A DNA stretch of 64,000 nucleotides, from contig CP050890.1 of NCBI GenBank assembly GCA_016745215.1, positions 2,046,001 through 2,110,000 of the forward strand, in the 5' to 3' direction. This DNA comes from Thiohalocapsa sp. PB-PSB1. Lineage in GTDB: Bacteria > Pseudomonadota > Gammaproteobacteria > Chromatiales > Chromatiaceae. Under the pieces are notes generated by a model, which was given only the letters and a program-made list of their open reading frames with translations, did no database searches and was not told the origin of the DNA. Position numbers and translations under genes: made by a program. This document shows positions 26,518-35,041 of the stretch, one piece after another; the first letter of the stretch is position 1, and each line of letters begins with the position of its first letter.

Positions 26518-27533
26518 CCCAAACCACCCCACAACACAGGAGGCTCCCACCCCAAAGAACAGCGACAACTAACCGGCCAAGATAGTTGTCGCTGACCGGA
26601 CAAGATAATTGACATCGGATACACAGGGCGTGGCGACAGCGCAGCTGGTAGTCGGGTTTCCAATGATCATGTACTCAGGTGCCAGTGTACTCGGGAAGGA
26701 CACCCATCGCCGCGATGGCTTCACCGCCGCGCTTTTCGTGGGGCATCAGCAGTGTCAGCGTGGGGCTGCAGGCCACATGCAGCCACTTGCGGTGTCCGCC
26801 GATGTTGATCCCAGTCTCGTCGGCATGCAGGAGGGGCGCCTTGGCGAGCTGCTGCTTGACCCAATCCTCAAAGGGGGCCAGCTTTTCATAGGCTTCTTTG
26901 TTGAAATTGTCGATGCTGCCGGTACTCAACGCAATGGAGAACTGATCGGCGAAGTGTTCTTCGATCCGCTTGTAGGGGGAGCAGTTGGAAGTTGGACATG
27001 TAGACCGAGTGGATCTTCACTCCGGATGCGTATTGGGCCTTAACCGTCACATGCTTCGGGAAAGGGGCGACGACTCGGCGCCCGTGTTCATCTTCCAGGA
27101 TCTCGGCCTGATACTCCGTCACCACGCTGGAGATCTGGATATCGAACACCTGCCGGCGCTCGACACCGATGCGCTGAAAGGTGCCATCGGTGGGCAGCGT
27201 GGCACGATCCACCTCGAGTAACTCGATCTGGTCCGGATCATCGACCAGCTCCAGGTGGTTACCGGTATGCCCTGCCTGAGCGCCAGGCTTGTTGGTGGTG
27301 TTGCGCCTGTTCTTGCGCATGCGGTTGGGGTCGCTGGACGGGGGCTTGCTACTGTTGCGGCTATTCAGTCCCAAGCGGTTCAACAGCAAGGTGACCAGGG
27401 TCAGCAACAGTTCCAACGCTGTTCGCAGTGTCGCAGAGAGGTTGCGCTCCTGCTCGATCTGCTGCCCGACCTGTTCGAGGATCTGTTCGAGGGTCTGTTC
27501 GACCTCGATGTGTCCGATCTTCATGGGCCGGGC

Positions 27534-28208
27534 CTAAGCGAGGTGCTCGCCCGCCTCTACGGCCATGATCGCGGAGAGCACAGCCAGGCGTTCGGCAGGG
27601 GGCATGGCCTGATAGCGTCGCCCCCAACTCGCGGCCTTGCGCTTGATGCTTTGACGATGGGTGAAGTTGCGCCCCGCATAGGCGGGCCAGTGCACTCGAT
27701 CCGGGGTAAAATTGAACCACAGCTTCTCGGTTCTGACCCCGGCCTGGTTCATCACCTGCAGCTCCGTGCTACGCCACCCCTCCAGCAACTCGTCGTAGAG
27801 CGCCGAAGGGTAACCGGAGAGGATGACAGAACAGGGCAATGACTCGAGCAGATCCAGCAGCGCGACATGATCCTGTTCCTCATAGTCGAACCGGTAACGA
27901 CGCGTGGAGCTGCGGGTCTGGTGCAGATACGGCGGATCGCAGTAGAGCAGTTCACGACCGTGGAAGTCGAACTCCCGGAGAAACCGATGCGCGCAGCCAT
28001 GCACCTTCTCGACCGGATAGTGGCACTCGAAACGGGCCAGTGGGGCAAGATCAACATCGATGGCAATAGTCCGCCGCGCTGGTGGCTTGCGCTGCATGAT
28101 CGCCCCACCCCCGAGATGGGTCTCGATGTAGGTGTCATGCGGCGGCATCAAAGCGATGATCGCCTGACATAGACCGGACGTCGCTTTGGAACCGAAGTCG
28201 TTGCTCAT
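27534..28208 (-). CDS. D12-class DNA adenine-N6 methyltransferase, IS66 passenger
   Basis: A 224-residue methylase starting MSNDFGSKATSGLCQ. The SAM-binding motif reads ETHLGGGAIMQRK (the D12 FxGxG motif with an HLGGG variant) and the catalytic motif is LLYCDPPYLHQTR (DPPY). A target-recognition-like region follows, and the end resembles the C-terminal part of phage and plasmid Dam-like enzymes. It lies inside the IS66 inverted repeats, 9 bp upstream of tnpC on the same strand, so it travels with the element. Unlike tnpC it is intact. Sequence specificity unknown. Confidence 0.88.
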   Translation of the reverse strand: MSNDFGSKATSGLCQAIIALMPPHDTYIETHLGGGAIMQRKPPARRTIAIDVDLAPLARFECHYPVEKVHGCAHRFLREFDFHGRELLYCDPPYLHQTRSSTRRYRFDYEEQDHVALLDLLESLPCSVILSGYPSALYDELLEGWRSTELQVMNQAGVRTEKLWFNFTPDRVHWPAYAGRNFTHRQSIKRKAASWGRRYQAMPPAERLAVLSAIMAVEAGEHLA

Positions 28209-28370
28209 GACCGCATCCCGTTCTTTCACCGAAGGTAGCCCACAGCATAGGCCGACCGTCCTATGATGTCAAGAGCGAATATAGGCAAGGTTCCTGATTC
28301 GGCGGATGTGTTAATGCCTTGGTGCCAGAGTACGCGCTAGCGAAGTACCCCTGAATAGTTACGCGGAAAC

Positions 28371-28696
28371 AAGGATGTCTCAGACATGGCCGTTCGAATT
28401 ATTTCCCGGCGTGATGAATGGTTGGGACAATACGCCCAGGAACTTGAATAGGGGGGCGGTGTTTGCTCACGCATCCCCCGGTGAGTACCGGCGATGGCTT
28501 AGGGCCGCATGCGACCGGGCCGTTGGGTTCCGAGACCCCGAGAAACGTCTGGTTTTCGTTAACGCGTGGAATGAATGGGCAGAGGGGGCTTACCTGGAGC
28601 CGGACCGGAGATATGGATTCGCCTATTTGCGGGCCACCTCTGATGTGTTGTCCTTGTTTCGGGACGATTTACGCGACAAGGAAGGCAAAAAAAAAA
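28371..28696 (+). pseudogene. Middle part of the giant glycosyltransferase: WbsX C-terminal half
   Basis: This continues the frame broken at 23339: removing the IS66 element and one copy of GCGGAAAC gives ...VAEAETRMSQTWPFELF. It includes PGVMNGWDNTPRN and VFVNAWNEWAEGAYLEPD, the hallmark C-terminal motifs of WbsX/GH99-like domains. A linker DDLRDKEGKKK follows in a run of ten A, where an ISL3 element is inserted. Homology resumes after that element at 30177. Confidence 0.88.
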
Positions 28697-30168
28697 GGCT
28701 CTCCCGGATCTCCTGGGACTGTTGTATCATGTAGATCAACAACTTGAGAACCGCCTGTCGCTGAAACCCCATCTGGACGCTGTTGATAATGACATTTGAT
28801 AAAGAGACCCTTCAGACGCTTTTAAATCTTCCTGATATCGCCGTTGATCGCGTGGTGCTCGGCGAGCGCAAGACACTTAAAGTCTATGTGCATAGCACAC
28901 TGGAGGGTACGAACTGTCATCGCTGTGGTCGGCCAATCGATCATGAGTATGGCCATGGTCAAGAGATAGAGTTACGCCATTTGCCATTATTCGCGTATAC
29001 AGTTGTTCTTATTTTGAGGCCGAAGCGTTATCAATGCCACTTCTGCGAAGGGCGTCCGACAACGAGCCAAACGCTGTCATGGTACACGCAGCGCTCCCGG
29101 GTGACAAAAGCGTTCGAACAGCAGATGCTACTGGAGTTGATCAACAGTACGCTCGAGGATGTTAGTCGTAAGCATGCCATTGGTGTCGACGCACTGCAGG
29201 GTATTTTGGATCGAAACATAGCCTGTGATGTCGATTGGAACGCAATTGAACGCTTGGAGGTCATTGGCATTGATGAGATTGCGTTGAAAAAAGGTCATCG
29301 TGATTTTGTCGTCGTTGTCAGCGCTTACATTAACGAGACATTGCATGTCATCGGCCTGCTCGGCGACCGCACCAAGGCCAGCGTACAGGAGTTTTTTCTC
29401 AGCATTCCCAAGCGCTTGCGAAATACCGTCCAGAGTGTGTGCTCAGATCTTTATCAAGGCTTCATCGGTGCCGCTAAAGCCGTGTTCGGCAAGCGCATAC
29501 ACATTTGCGCGGATCGGTTCCATGTTGCTAAGCTGTACCGAAATGGACTGGAAAACCTGCGCAAAAGCGAATGGAAACGGCTGTGTCATATCCTCTCCGA
29601 AGAAGAGCGCAAGTCGTTCAAGAACGTGCATTGGCTGCTGCGTCAGCGTCGCGCCGATCTGAATGCAGATGAGCGACGCATGCTGAATCGGCTCTTTCGC
29701 TATTCACCAAAATTACAAGAAGCCTATGAGGCTTGCGAATCACTCACTGCCATCTATGAAAGCCGCCTATCAAAAGGTCAGGGTAAGCGCAAACTGCGTG
29801 GCTGGATGGAACGTGTCACCAACCGCAAGCTCAGTTGCTTTGATAGCTTCCTCGGTACGCTGAATACGCATTTTGAGGAAGTGACCAATTATTTTATTGG
29901 TCGACATACCAGCGGCTTTGTCGAGGGATTAAATAATAAGATCAAAGTCATCAAACGCCGCTGCTATGGCATCACCAACCTTGGACGCCTCTATCAAAGG
30001 ATATGCTTGGATCTCAACGGATATGACCGGTTCGGGGTTGACATATTATAAATCAATGAGTTACAGAGTTTGCGCTCGACTACATTTTAACCTTGATGTG
30101 TACGAAAAAATGAGCTTAAGTAGTTGTTTTTCAAATTTTTATTGGTTCCCATGAAATCCGGGAGAGCC
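28697..30168 (+). mobile_element. ISL3 family insertion sequence
   Basis: A 1,472-bp element. The 22-bp ends match at 20 positions (GGCTCTCCCGGAT..C.TGGGA at 28697 and its complement ending 30168). It is flanked by eight A on the right (30169-30176) and at least eight A on the left (28689-28696), the 8-bp target duplication usual in ISL3. One transposase gene is inside. A solo copy of its left end lies at 15683-15769. Confidence 0.88.
28783..30051 (+). CDS. ISL3 family transposase
   Basis: A 422-residue transposase. The N-terminal zinc-binding region has CHRCGRPIDHEYGHG and CHFCEGR. The DDE core shows VIGIDEIALKKGHRD (first Asp), SVCSDLYQGFIGAAK (second Asp) and RHTSGFVEGLNNKIKVIKRR (catalytic Glu). 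Length and motif order match ISL3. The start could be 28783 or the ATG six bases later. No disruption seen; probably active. AT content is higher than in neighbouring genes. Confidence 0.93.
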   Translation: MIMTFDKETLQTLLNLPDIAVDRVVLGERKTLKVYVHSTLEGTNCHRCGRPIDHEYGHGQEIELRHLPLFAYTVVLILRPKRYQCHFCEGRPTTSQTLSWYTQRSRVTKAFEQQMLLELINSTLEDVSRKHAIGVDALQGILDRNIACDVDWNAIERLEVIGIDEIALKKGHRDFVVVVSAYINETLHVIGLLGDRTKASVQEFFLSIPKRLRNTVQSVCSDLYQGFIGAAKAVFGKRIHICADRFHVAKLYRNGLENLRKSEWKRLCHILSEEERKSFKNVHWLLRQRRADLNADERRMLNRLFRYSPKLQEAYEACESLTAIYESRLSKGQGKRKLRGWMERVTNRKLSCFDSFLGTLNTHFEEVTNYFIGRHTSGFVEGLNNKIKVIKRRCYGITNLGRLYQRICLDLNGYDRFGVDIL

Positions 30169-30188
30169 AAAAAAAAGACGGTGGCACC

Positions 30189-32204
30189 TTGTGGCCAAGA
30201 GTTACTGTCATCGTGCCGAATTACAACCACGCCGCCTTCTTGCACCAACGCCTAGACTGCATATATAAACAAAGCTACAGGAATATCGAGGTTTTGCTCC
30301 TTGATGATTGCTCCACCGATGGCAGCCGCGCCATCCTTGAAGATTATGCTGATTGCTTTCCCAGCATAACGCGTACCCACTACAACCACATCAACTCCGG
30401 CTGCGTCTTCCGACAATGGCGCAAGGGCCTTAGCCTGGCCCGCGGCGAACTCGTTTGGATTGCCGAAAGTGACGACTATTGCGATCTGAATTTCCTAGAA
30501 ACGCTAGTAAAAGCATTCGATGACGAGGCGGTTCAGCTCGCTTATTCCCGTCAGGTCTTTGTTAACGAGGACGGTACCACGCAGAACGGCAGCTTCGAGG
30601 ATTACGTCGGAGTTGTTGACAGACGAAAGTGGGTTCAGTGCTACGTCAACACAGCACACGCTGAGGTTCATCAAGCCCTAGGTGCTCGCAACACCATTCC
30701 TAATGTCAGCGGAACGCTGTTCCGCAAGCCGCAGAGTCTTGCCTTGCTCGATGATCCCGAGTGGCTAGAGATGCGAGTCGCGGGCGATTGGGTATTCTAT
30801 CTTCATCTGCTGCGCGGCGGAAAAATCGCCTTCAGCCTAAACACCAATAGTTATTTTCGGTTCCACTCGAAGAACACGTCAGTTGCCACTTATACGAGAG
30901 ATGTTTACTATCGCGAACACGGAATTGCTGCCTACTATACGGCCCTTCTTTACGATGTTCCCGAAGCGGTTTTACGCAAGAACTTCGAGATCACGCGAGA
31001 CTTTTACCGTGAGTTCGTAGCCGATGGAAATGACAAAGCGTTCGACGCCCTTTTTCGGAGTGATCGCGTGGAAAGAGCGAGGAAGCACCGCCTGCCTAAC
31101 ATATTGGTTTCGTCTTTAGCTTTTATCCCCGGCGGTGCAGAGGTTACTCCCATTTTGGTCGCTAACGAGCTTAAGCGACGAGGTGTTTCCGTACTCTTCC
31201 ATAGCTGTGATTATAATCCCGACAATGAGCGTATCCGCCGCATGCTGCGGGCCGACGTGCCGGTCGTTCGGGCGCAAACCGCAGCGGAATTGAAGAAGAT
31301 CATCGCGCAGTTCCGGATCGAAGTAGTCAACAGCCATCATCACGCCAGTCAACGTCTACCGCTTGAAGATCCGGATGTATTCGCCGGCGTAAGGCATATC
31401 GGCACACTGCACGGCGTCTACGAGAATATCGAGATGGAGTCTCCAGAGGTGATCGACACCGAACTGGCGGTGATCGACGGAAGCGTTGACGCTTGGACCT
31501 ACGTTGCGAAAAAGAACCTGATTCCCTTCCGCAAGCGGGGGCTGTATTCGCCAAACCGGTTTTTCTGGGTGCCGAACGGAACCGAGCCAGGCAAGATAGA
31601 ACCGAAATGTCGCGACGACATTGGTCTGCCAGAGGACGCTTTCGTTTTGTGTATCGTAAGCCGCGCTGTCCCGGAGAAAGGGTGGCTCGAGGGCGTGGAG
31701 ATCATCCAACGCGCTCGCGCGCTTTCGGCCCGAGATATCCACCTGATCCTCGTGGGCGACGGCCCAGTGTATGATCAAATGGTGCGCGATGGCGTAGATC
31801 CATTCATTCATCCCGTCGGATTCCATGACCACCCGATTGACTTTTTTGCCACAGCCGACATGGGATTCTTGCCATCCCGCTATCGCGGCGAGTCGATGCC
31901 GAACAGTCTAATCGAGTGCTTCTTCGCGGGGAGGCCAGCGATTGCCTCGGATCTCGGTGAGATTCGCAACATGCTGAGCATCGATGGGGAAATTGCCGGC
32001 GCAATCATTCCGCTACAGAACTGGGAGTTGGACATCGCGGCTGCAGCTGAGCAGGTCTCGCAATTTGCTGAGGACGTTCAAAGATACCGTCGCGCTGCTG
32101 ACTTGATCCCAAGAGTGGCTGAACGTTTTCGTATCGATACCGTTGTTGATAGCTATTTGGATGTTTTCACCGGGTGTTTGCCAGGATCAAACGGCGAATG
32201 CTAA
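30189..32204 (+). CDS. 3' part of the giant glycosyltransferase: GT2 plus GT4 domains
   Basis: A 671-codon frame with a GT2 domain (residues about 4-260: VTVIVPNYNHAAFL, LLDDCSTDGS, WIAESDDY) and a GT4 domain (about 320-650: FIPGGAEVTPILVANEL, WVPNGTEPG, IVSRAVPEKGW, RGESMPNSLIECFFAG). It follows the ISL3 element by 20 bp and begins with a TTG, so it is probably the C-terminal third of the interrupted gene. With nine A instead of ten in the target tract it would read in frame with the WbsX part (KKKDGGTLWPRV). It may still be translated alone if a promoter lies in the IS end. Confidence 0.85.
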   Translation: MWPRVTVIVPNYNHAAFLHQRLDCIYKQSYRNIEVLLLDDCSTDGSRAILEDYADCFPSITRTHYNHINSGCVFRQWRKGLSLARGELVWIAESDDYCDLNFLETLVKAFDDEAVQLAYSRQVFVNEDGTTQNGSFEDYVGVVDRRKWVQCYVNTAHAEVHQALGARNTIPNVSGTLFRKPQSLALLDDPEWLEMRVAGDWVFYLHLLRGGKIAFSLNTNSYFRFHSKNTSVATYTRDVYYREHGIAAYYTALLYDVPEAVLRKNFEITRDFYREFVADGNDKAFDALFRSDRVERARKHRLPNILVSSLAFIPGGAEVTPILVANELKRRGVSVLFHSCDYNPDNERIRRMLRADVPVVRAQTAAELKKIIAQFRIEVVNSHHHASQRLPLEDPDVFAGVRHIGTLHGVYENIEMESPEVIDTELAVIDGSVDAWTYVAKKNLIPFRKRGLYSPNRFFWVPNGTEPGKIEPKCRDDIGLPEDAFVLCIVSRAVPEKGWLEGVEIIQRARALSARDIHLILVGDGPVYDQMVRDGVDPFIHPVGFHDHPIDFFATADMGFLPSRYRGESMPNSLIECFFAGRPAIASDLGEIRNMLSIDGEIAGAIIPLQNWELDIAAAAEQVSQFAEDVQRYRRAADLIPRVAERFRIDTVVDSYLDVFTGCLPGSNGEC

Positions 32205-32299
32205 CCCGCCGTGTGGCTCTTACGCTTGACTTCACTCATCTTTCTTTGCCCCTTTCGGTTTTGTGCGAGCTTAAACTATTGTCCTAAATTTGGGGTCCA

Positions 32300-33262
32300 C
32301 TATTGGTTGAGCTGATGGCTCTCCTCGGCACTCAGGGAGATCTCCGAACGCGCCGCGGCAACGTTCTCGCGCACCAGCGCGACGCTGTCCATCTCCGAGA
32401 CGATGGAGGCGATGCGCTGATCGGCCCAGACCGATTTCAGCTTGGCCTGGCCCAGGGTGAAGTTCTGCGAGCGGAACTCGACCACCGATTCGATCTCCTT
32501 CGGCACAGCTCCTTGGGTCTTCATGGCCAGCATCGCGATGCCCTTGCGGTGGCAGGCGTCGATGGCGCGGTTGAGCGCCAGGTCGCCGTAGCGGCGGAAG
32601 TTGTAGCGGAACAGGATGGCGTCGATGCCACCGGTCTCGGCGGCCCTGTTCAGCAGCTCCACGACGTTGCCATCGTGGCAGGAGAAGCCGAAAAAGCGCG
32701 TCTTGCCCTTGGCTTTGAGCTCTTCGCCCAATCTCAGATAGTGCGAATCGAGCATTTCTGGGTCATCGACGGCGTGCATCAAATACAGATCGATAGAGTC
32801 GGTGCCGAGCTCTGCCAACGCCTGGTCGATGCCGGCACGCAGGCCCGAGACGCTTTGCGCGCCGGACTTGGAGGTCAGCCAGAGCTTTTTGCGGTCGTCG
32901 ATCTGGGTGAGAAAGTTGGCGATGGCCCGGTGCGACGAGCCGCGCCCGTAAGCGAGCGCTGTATCGAACCAGGTGACACCGGCCGCGAACGAGCGGTGCA
33001 TTAGCTTGTCGTAGCGCGGATCGAGGCGCTGCGCCGTGCCCAGATGCAGGATCGGCACCTGCAGCCCGGTGTTGCCGAACGGGCGGGTCGGGATGCCGCT
33101 GGTCTGTGTCTTCGCCTTGGGGTCTTCGAGCGCCAGGCCGGCAAGCGGCGTGGCCGCCGCGCCCACCGCGGAGGCGGAAGCCACAGCGCTCTTCAAAAAG
33201 CGGCGACGTGCCGGTTCATCCGGCGTTGGTCCCTGGTTGTCGATATCTCGATCGCTGGCCAT
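32300..33262 (-). pseudogene. Truncated copy of the TAT-exported aldo/keto reductase
   Basis: From MASDRDIDNQGPTP to ...EESHQLNQ* it repeats the first 320 residues of the intact gene at 35647-36879. The C-terminal 90 residues with the cysteine cluster are absent because the duplication stops at 32304, and a chance TAG ends the frame. The barrel core and catalytic residues remain, so a folded protein is possible, but the iron-sulfur part is gone. Confidence 0.9.
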
Positions 33263-33524
33263 GATGGGTTTCCTCAGATCGGGCGCGCCGGGGTTCTGGA
33301 GCGCAACAGGGCCTCGAAACCGCCCTCTTCCAGGCTCGCCGGTTGCAATACGTTGGTCGGGCAGACGTTGAGGCACTGGTCGCATTTGATGCAGGGCTCG
33401 AGAAATTCTGACTCCTCCACGGACCCGGGCGGGCGGATCATCCGCGCGGAGAAGTTCCCATCGTTGACCCGGTCGTTGTTGCGCAATGCCGGCGCTGCCA
33501 ACAGGCCGAGCGCCCCGGCGAAGA
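32304..33524 (-). repeat. Partial duplicate of the redox operon (matches 35921-37573)
   Basis: The sequence is nearly identical to 35921-37573, with few substitutions, but lacks 432 bp corresponding to 36927-37358. The deletion ends share ACAGG, which points to microhomology-mediated loss. The duplicate covers most of the aldo/keto reductase gene and a piece of the polyferredoxin gene. It ends abruptly at both sides. Confidence 0.9.
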
Positions 33525-33573
33525 CGACGTACCACCAATAACTGTGATCGCCCTCATCAACCCCCATCAGCAA
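33274..33573 (-). pseudogene. Fused fragment of the NapH-like polyferredoxin
   Basis: A 99-codon frame. Its middle repeats part of the polyferredoxin (AGALGLLAAPALRNN, CIKCDQCLNVCPTNVLQ) and then, across the 432-bp deletion, joins EEGGFEAL directly to LRSRTPARPI, the C-terminus of the intact gene, in frame. The first about 20 residues (MLMGVDEGDHSYWWYVV) are unrelated. One [4Fe-4S] motif remains; function is unlikely. Confidence 0.75.
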
Positions 33574-33657
33574 CGCCGGACAGGCAACGATCGAAGCCGT
33601 TCGAAGACGCTGTAGGTCGAGAACAGCGGGATGCTGTCCGTTCCTTCAAGCGCGAGC

Positions 33658-33697
33658 TATACTTCATTGCAAATCGAAAAAGAAATTTTCAATTTGC
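33658..33697 (+). promoter_or_regulatory. Putative promoter and hairpin before the DUF4143 ATPase
   Basis: TATACT (33658-33663) could be a -10 box. Right after it, GCAAATCGAAAA (33669-33680) and TTTTCAATTTGC (33686-33697) pair at 11 of 12 positions across a 5-nt spacer, ending one base before the ATG at 33699. The position would let a repressor or the RNA hairpin control translation. The -35 region is weak. Confidence 0.35.
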
Positions 33698-33698
33698 G

Positions 33699-34874
33699 AT
33701 GATGATTCCGCGTACCATTAGATCCTCGGTGGAGGCCGCCCTCGCTCGTCAAGCGGCGGTAGCGATCATCGGCCCGCGCCAAGTCGGCAAGACGACCCTG
33801 GCCCAACAGATCGCCGAGGGTCGACCGTCGATTTACCTCGATCTCGAGGCGGCCGCGGACAAGGAGAAGCTCGCCGAACCGGTACTGTACCTCGACCGGC
33901 ATATCGACAAGCTGGTGATCCTGGACGAGATCCACCGGGTGCCGGCGCTGTTCGAGTCGCTGCGCGGTATCATCGATGCCGGACGGCGCAGCGGTCATCG
34001 GACCGGGCGCTTCCTGATCCTCGGGTCCGCATCCATCGAACTCCTGCGGCAGTCGAGCGAGACCTTGGCCGGGCGCATCGACTATGTCGACTTGACGCCG
34101 TTCAGCGTGATCGAGGTGCCGGATCAAGCCCTGACTCGGCTGTGGTCTCGCGGCGGCTTCCCCGACAGCTTCCTTGGAGCGACCGATGCCGACAGCCTGC
34201 AGTTGCGGCGCAGCTTCATCCGCACCTACCTCGAACGGGACGTACCGACCTTCGGGCCGCGCATCCCGGCGGAGACCCTGGAGCGGCTTTGGATCATGCT
34301 GGCCCATAACCAAGGCGCGCTCCTCAATGCCACGCGCCTGGCTTCTGGGCTGGGTGTCTCGGCGCCGACGGTCAGCAGCTATATCGGGCTGTTGGTCGAT
34401 CTGCTGCTGGTGCGGCGCCTGCCGTCCTTCCATGCCAATCTGAGCAAGCGGCTGGTCAGGTCGCCGAAGACCTATGTGCGCGACACCGGCCTGCTGCACG
34501 CACTGCTGGGGATCGAGACCTACGACGACCTGCTCGGCCATCCGGTGGTCGGCCCAAGCTGGGAAGGCTTCGTCATCGAAAATCTCCTTGCGGCCAGTCC
34601 GAACGGCACCCGAGCGAGCTTCTACCGTACCGCAGCCGGCGCCGAGATCGATCTGCTGCTGGAGCTTGGCGGTCGCCACGGGAACTGGGCGATCGAGATC
34701 AAGCGCAGCCTAGCACCCAAGATCGACAAGGGCTTTCATGTGGCGCTCAACGACCTCGAGCCCGCGCAGGCATTCGTCGTTTACGCCGGCAACGAGCGCT
34801 ATCCGAAGGCCGGCGGGATCGAGGCGATCAGCCTGCGGGCGCTGGCGCGTGAGCTTGCGAACCTTGCTGAGTGA
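33699..34874 (+). CDS. AAA ATPase with DUF4143
   Basis: A 391-residue P-loop ATPase. Walker A is GPRQVGKTTLA, Walker B LVILDEIHRVP, then a sensor-like LILGSASIELL. The C-terminal DUF4143 domain includes SYIGLLVDLLLVRRLP and a nuclease-like end GAEIDLLLEL...WAIEIKRS. The family is frequent and often horizontally transferred in bacteria; role unknown, sometimes proposed as toxin-antitoxin-like or defence-linked. It lies between the two copies of the duplicated redox segment. The ATG at 33699 is preferred over upstream in-frame codons. Confidence 0.9.
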   Translation: MMIPRTIRSSVEAALARQAAVAIIGPRQVGKTTLAQQIAEGRPSIYLDLEAAADKEKLAEPVLYLDRHIDKLVILDEIHRVPALFESLRGIIDAGRRSGHRTGRFLILGSASIELLRQSSETLAGRIDYVDLTPFSVIEVPDQALTRLWSRGGFPDSFLGATDADSLQLRRSFIRTYLERDVPTFGPRIPAETLERLWIMLAHNQGALLNATRLASGLGVSAPTVSSYIGLLVDLLLVRRLPSFHANLSKRLVRSPKTYVRDTGLLHALLGIETYDDLLGHPVVGPSWEGFVIENLLAASPNGTRASFYRTAAGAEIDLLLELGGRHGNWAIEIKRSLAPKIDKGFHVALNDLEPAQAFVVYAGNERYPKAGGIEAISLRALARELANLAE

Positions 34875-35041
34875 GAGCATGGATCATCTTGCGAATATTG
34901 ACGGGAGCATGGGGTGTCAGAGTCGATGGCGGTTGATGTATTCTCGGTAGGGCCGTTGCGTTTGTGCAACCGACCGCCGCGGTACTGGAGTGCTCAGCGA
35001 TGCCGAGTCTTGTACCGCAGTTACTCGGAGATAGCGCACTA

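Larger units (their letters stand above)
23892..26621 (+). mobile_element. IS21 family insertion sequence
   Basis: About 2.73 kb with istA and istB on the plus strand. Both ends hold related repeats: GACAATTAACTTGGCCGG and GACAACTAACTTGGCCGA on the left, and on the right, in inverse orientation, similar AGTTGTCG/AATTGACA units, the multiple transposase sites usual in IS21. A 7-bp direct repeat CACAGGG (23885-23891 and 26622-26628) flanks it. It lies inside the IS66 transposase gene and is therefore younger. Confidence 0.85.
23344..27524 (-). pseudogene. IS66 transposase (tnpC) broken by frameshift, stop codon and IS21
   Basis: The N-terminal part (26886-27524, start MKIGHIEVEQTL) has a coiled coil, then NSSKPPSSDPN typical of IS66. 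A +1 frameshift in a G-run at 26975-26979 (C-run on the coding strand) shifts to the frame of STGSIDNFNKEAYEKL and LLHADETGINIGG (catalytic Asp region). A TGA stop at 26675-26677 interrupts GVLPEYTGT*VHDHWKPDYQ. IS21 then splits RHALC|NAHHLREL. The C-terminal part (23344-23884) includes VPFTNNQGERDLRMSKVQQK (catalytic Glu) and GCFRS. Not functional without repair. Confidence 0.88.
23340..28362 (-). mobile_element. IS66-type element carrying a DNA adenine methylase, interrupted by IS21
   Basis: Ends are a 13-bp perfect inverted repeat (GTAACTATTCAGG at 23340, complement ending 28362); the GTAA tip is typical of IS66. The flanks are an exact 8-bp duplication GCGGAAAC (23332-23339 and 28363-28370), the family's target size. 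Reading on the minus strand from 28362, it holds an intact D12-class methylase gene, then an IS66 tnpC transposase broken by an IS21 copy. No tnpA or tnpB was found. Total length is 5,023 bp, about 2.3 kb without the IS21. It splits the glycosyltransferase gene. Confidence 0.9.

Noticed and set aside
23340..28362. The IS21-IS66 composite as a defence island because of the methylase
   Set aside because: No restriction endonuclease or other defence gene is present; the methylase lies within IS66 ends and is better read as a passenger.
32300..33538. A 412-residue fusion of a ferredoxin-region peptide with the aldo/keto reductase
   Set aside because: The first about 90 codons are a wrong-frame reading of the polyferredoxin copy; the reductase has its own ATG at 33262.
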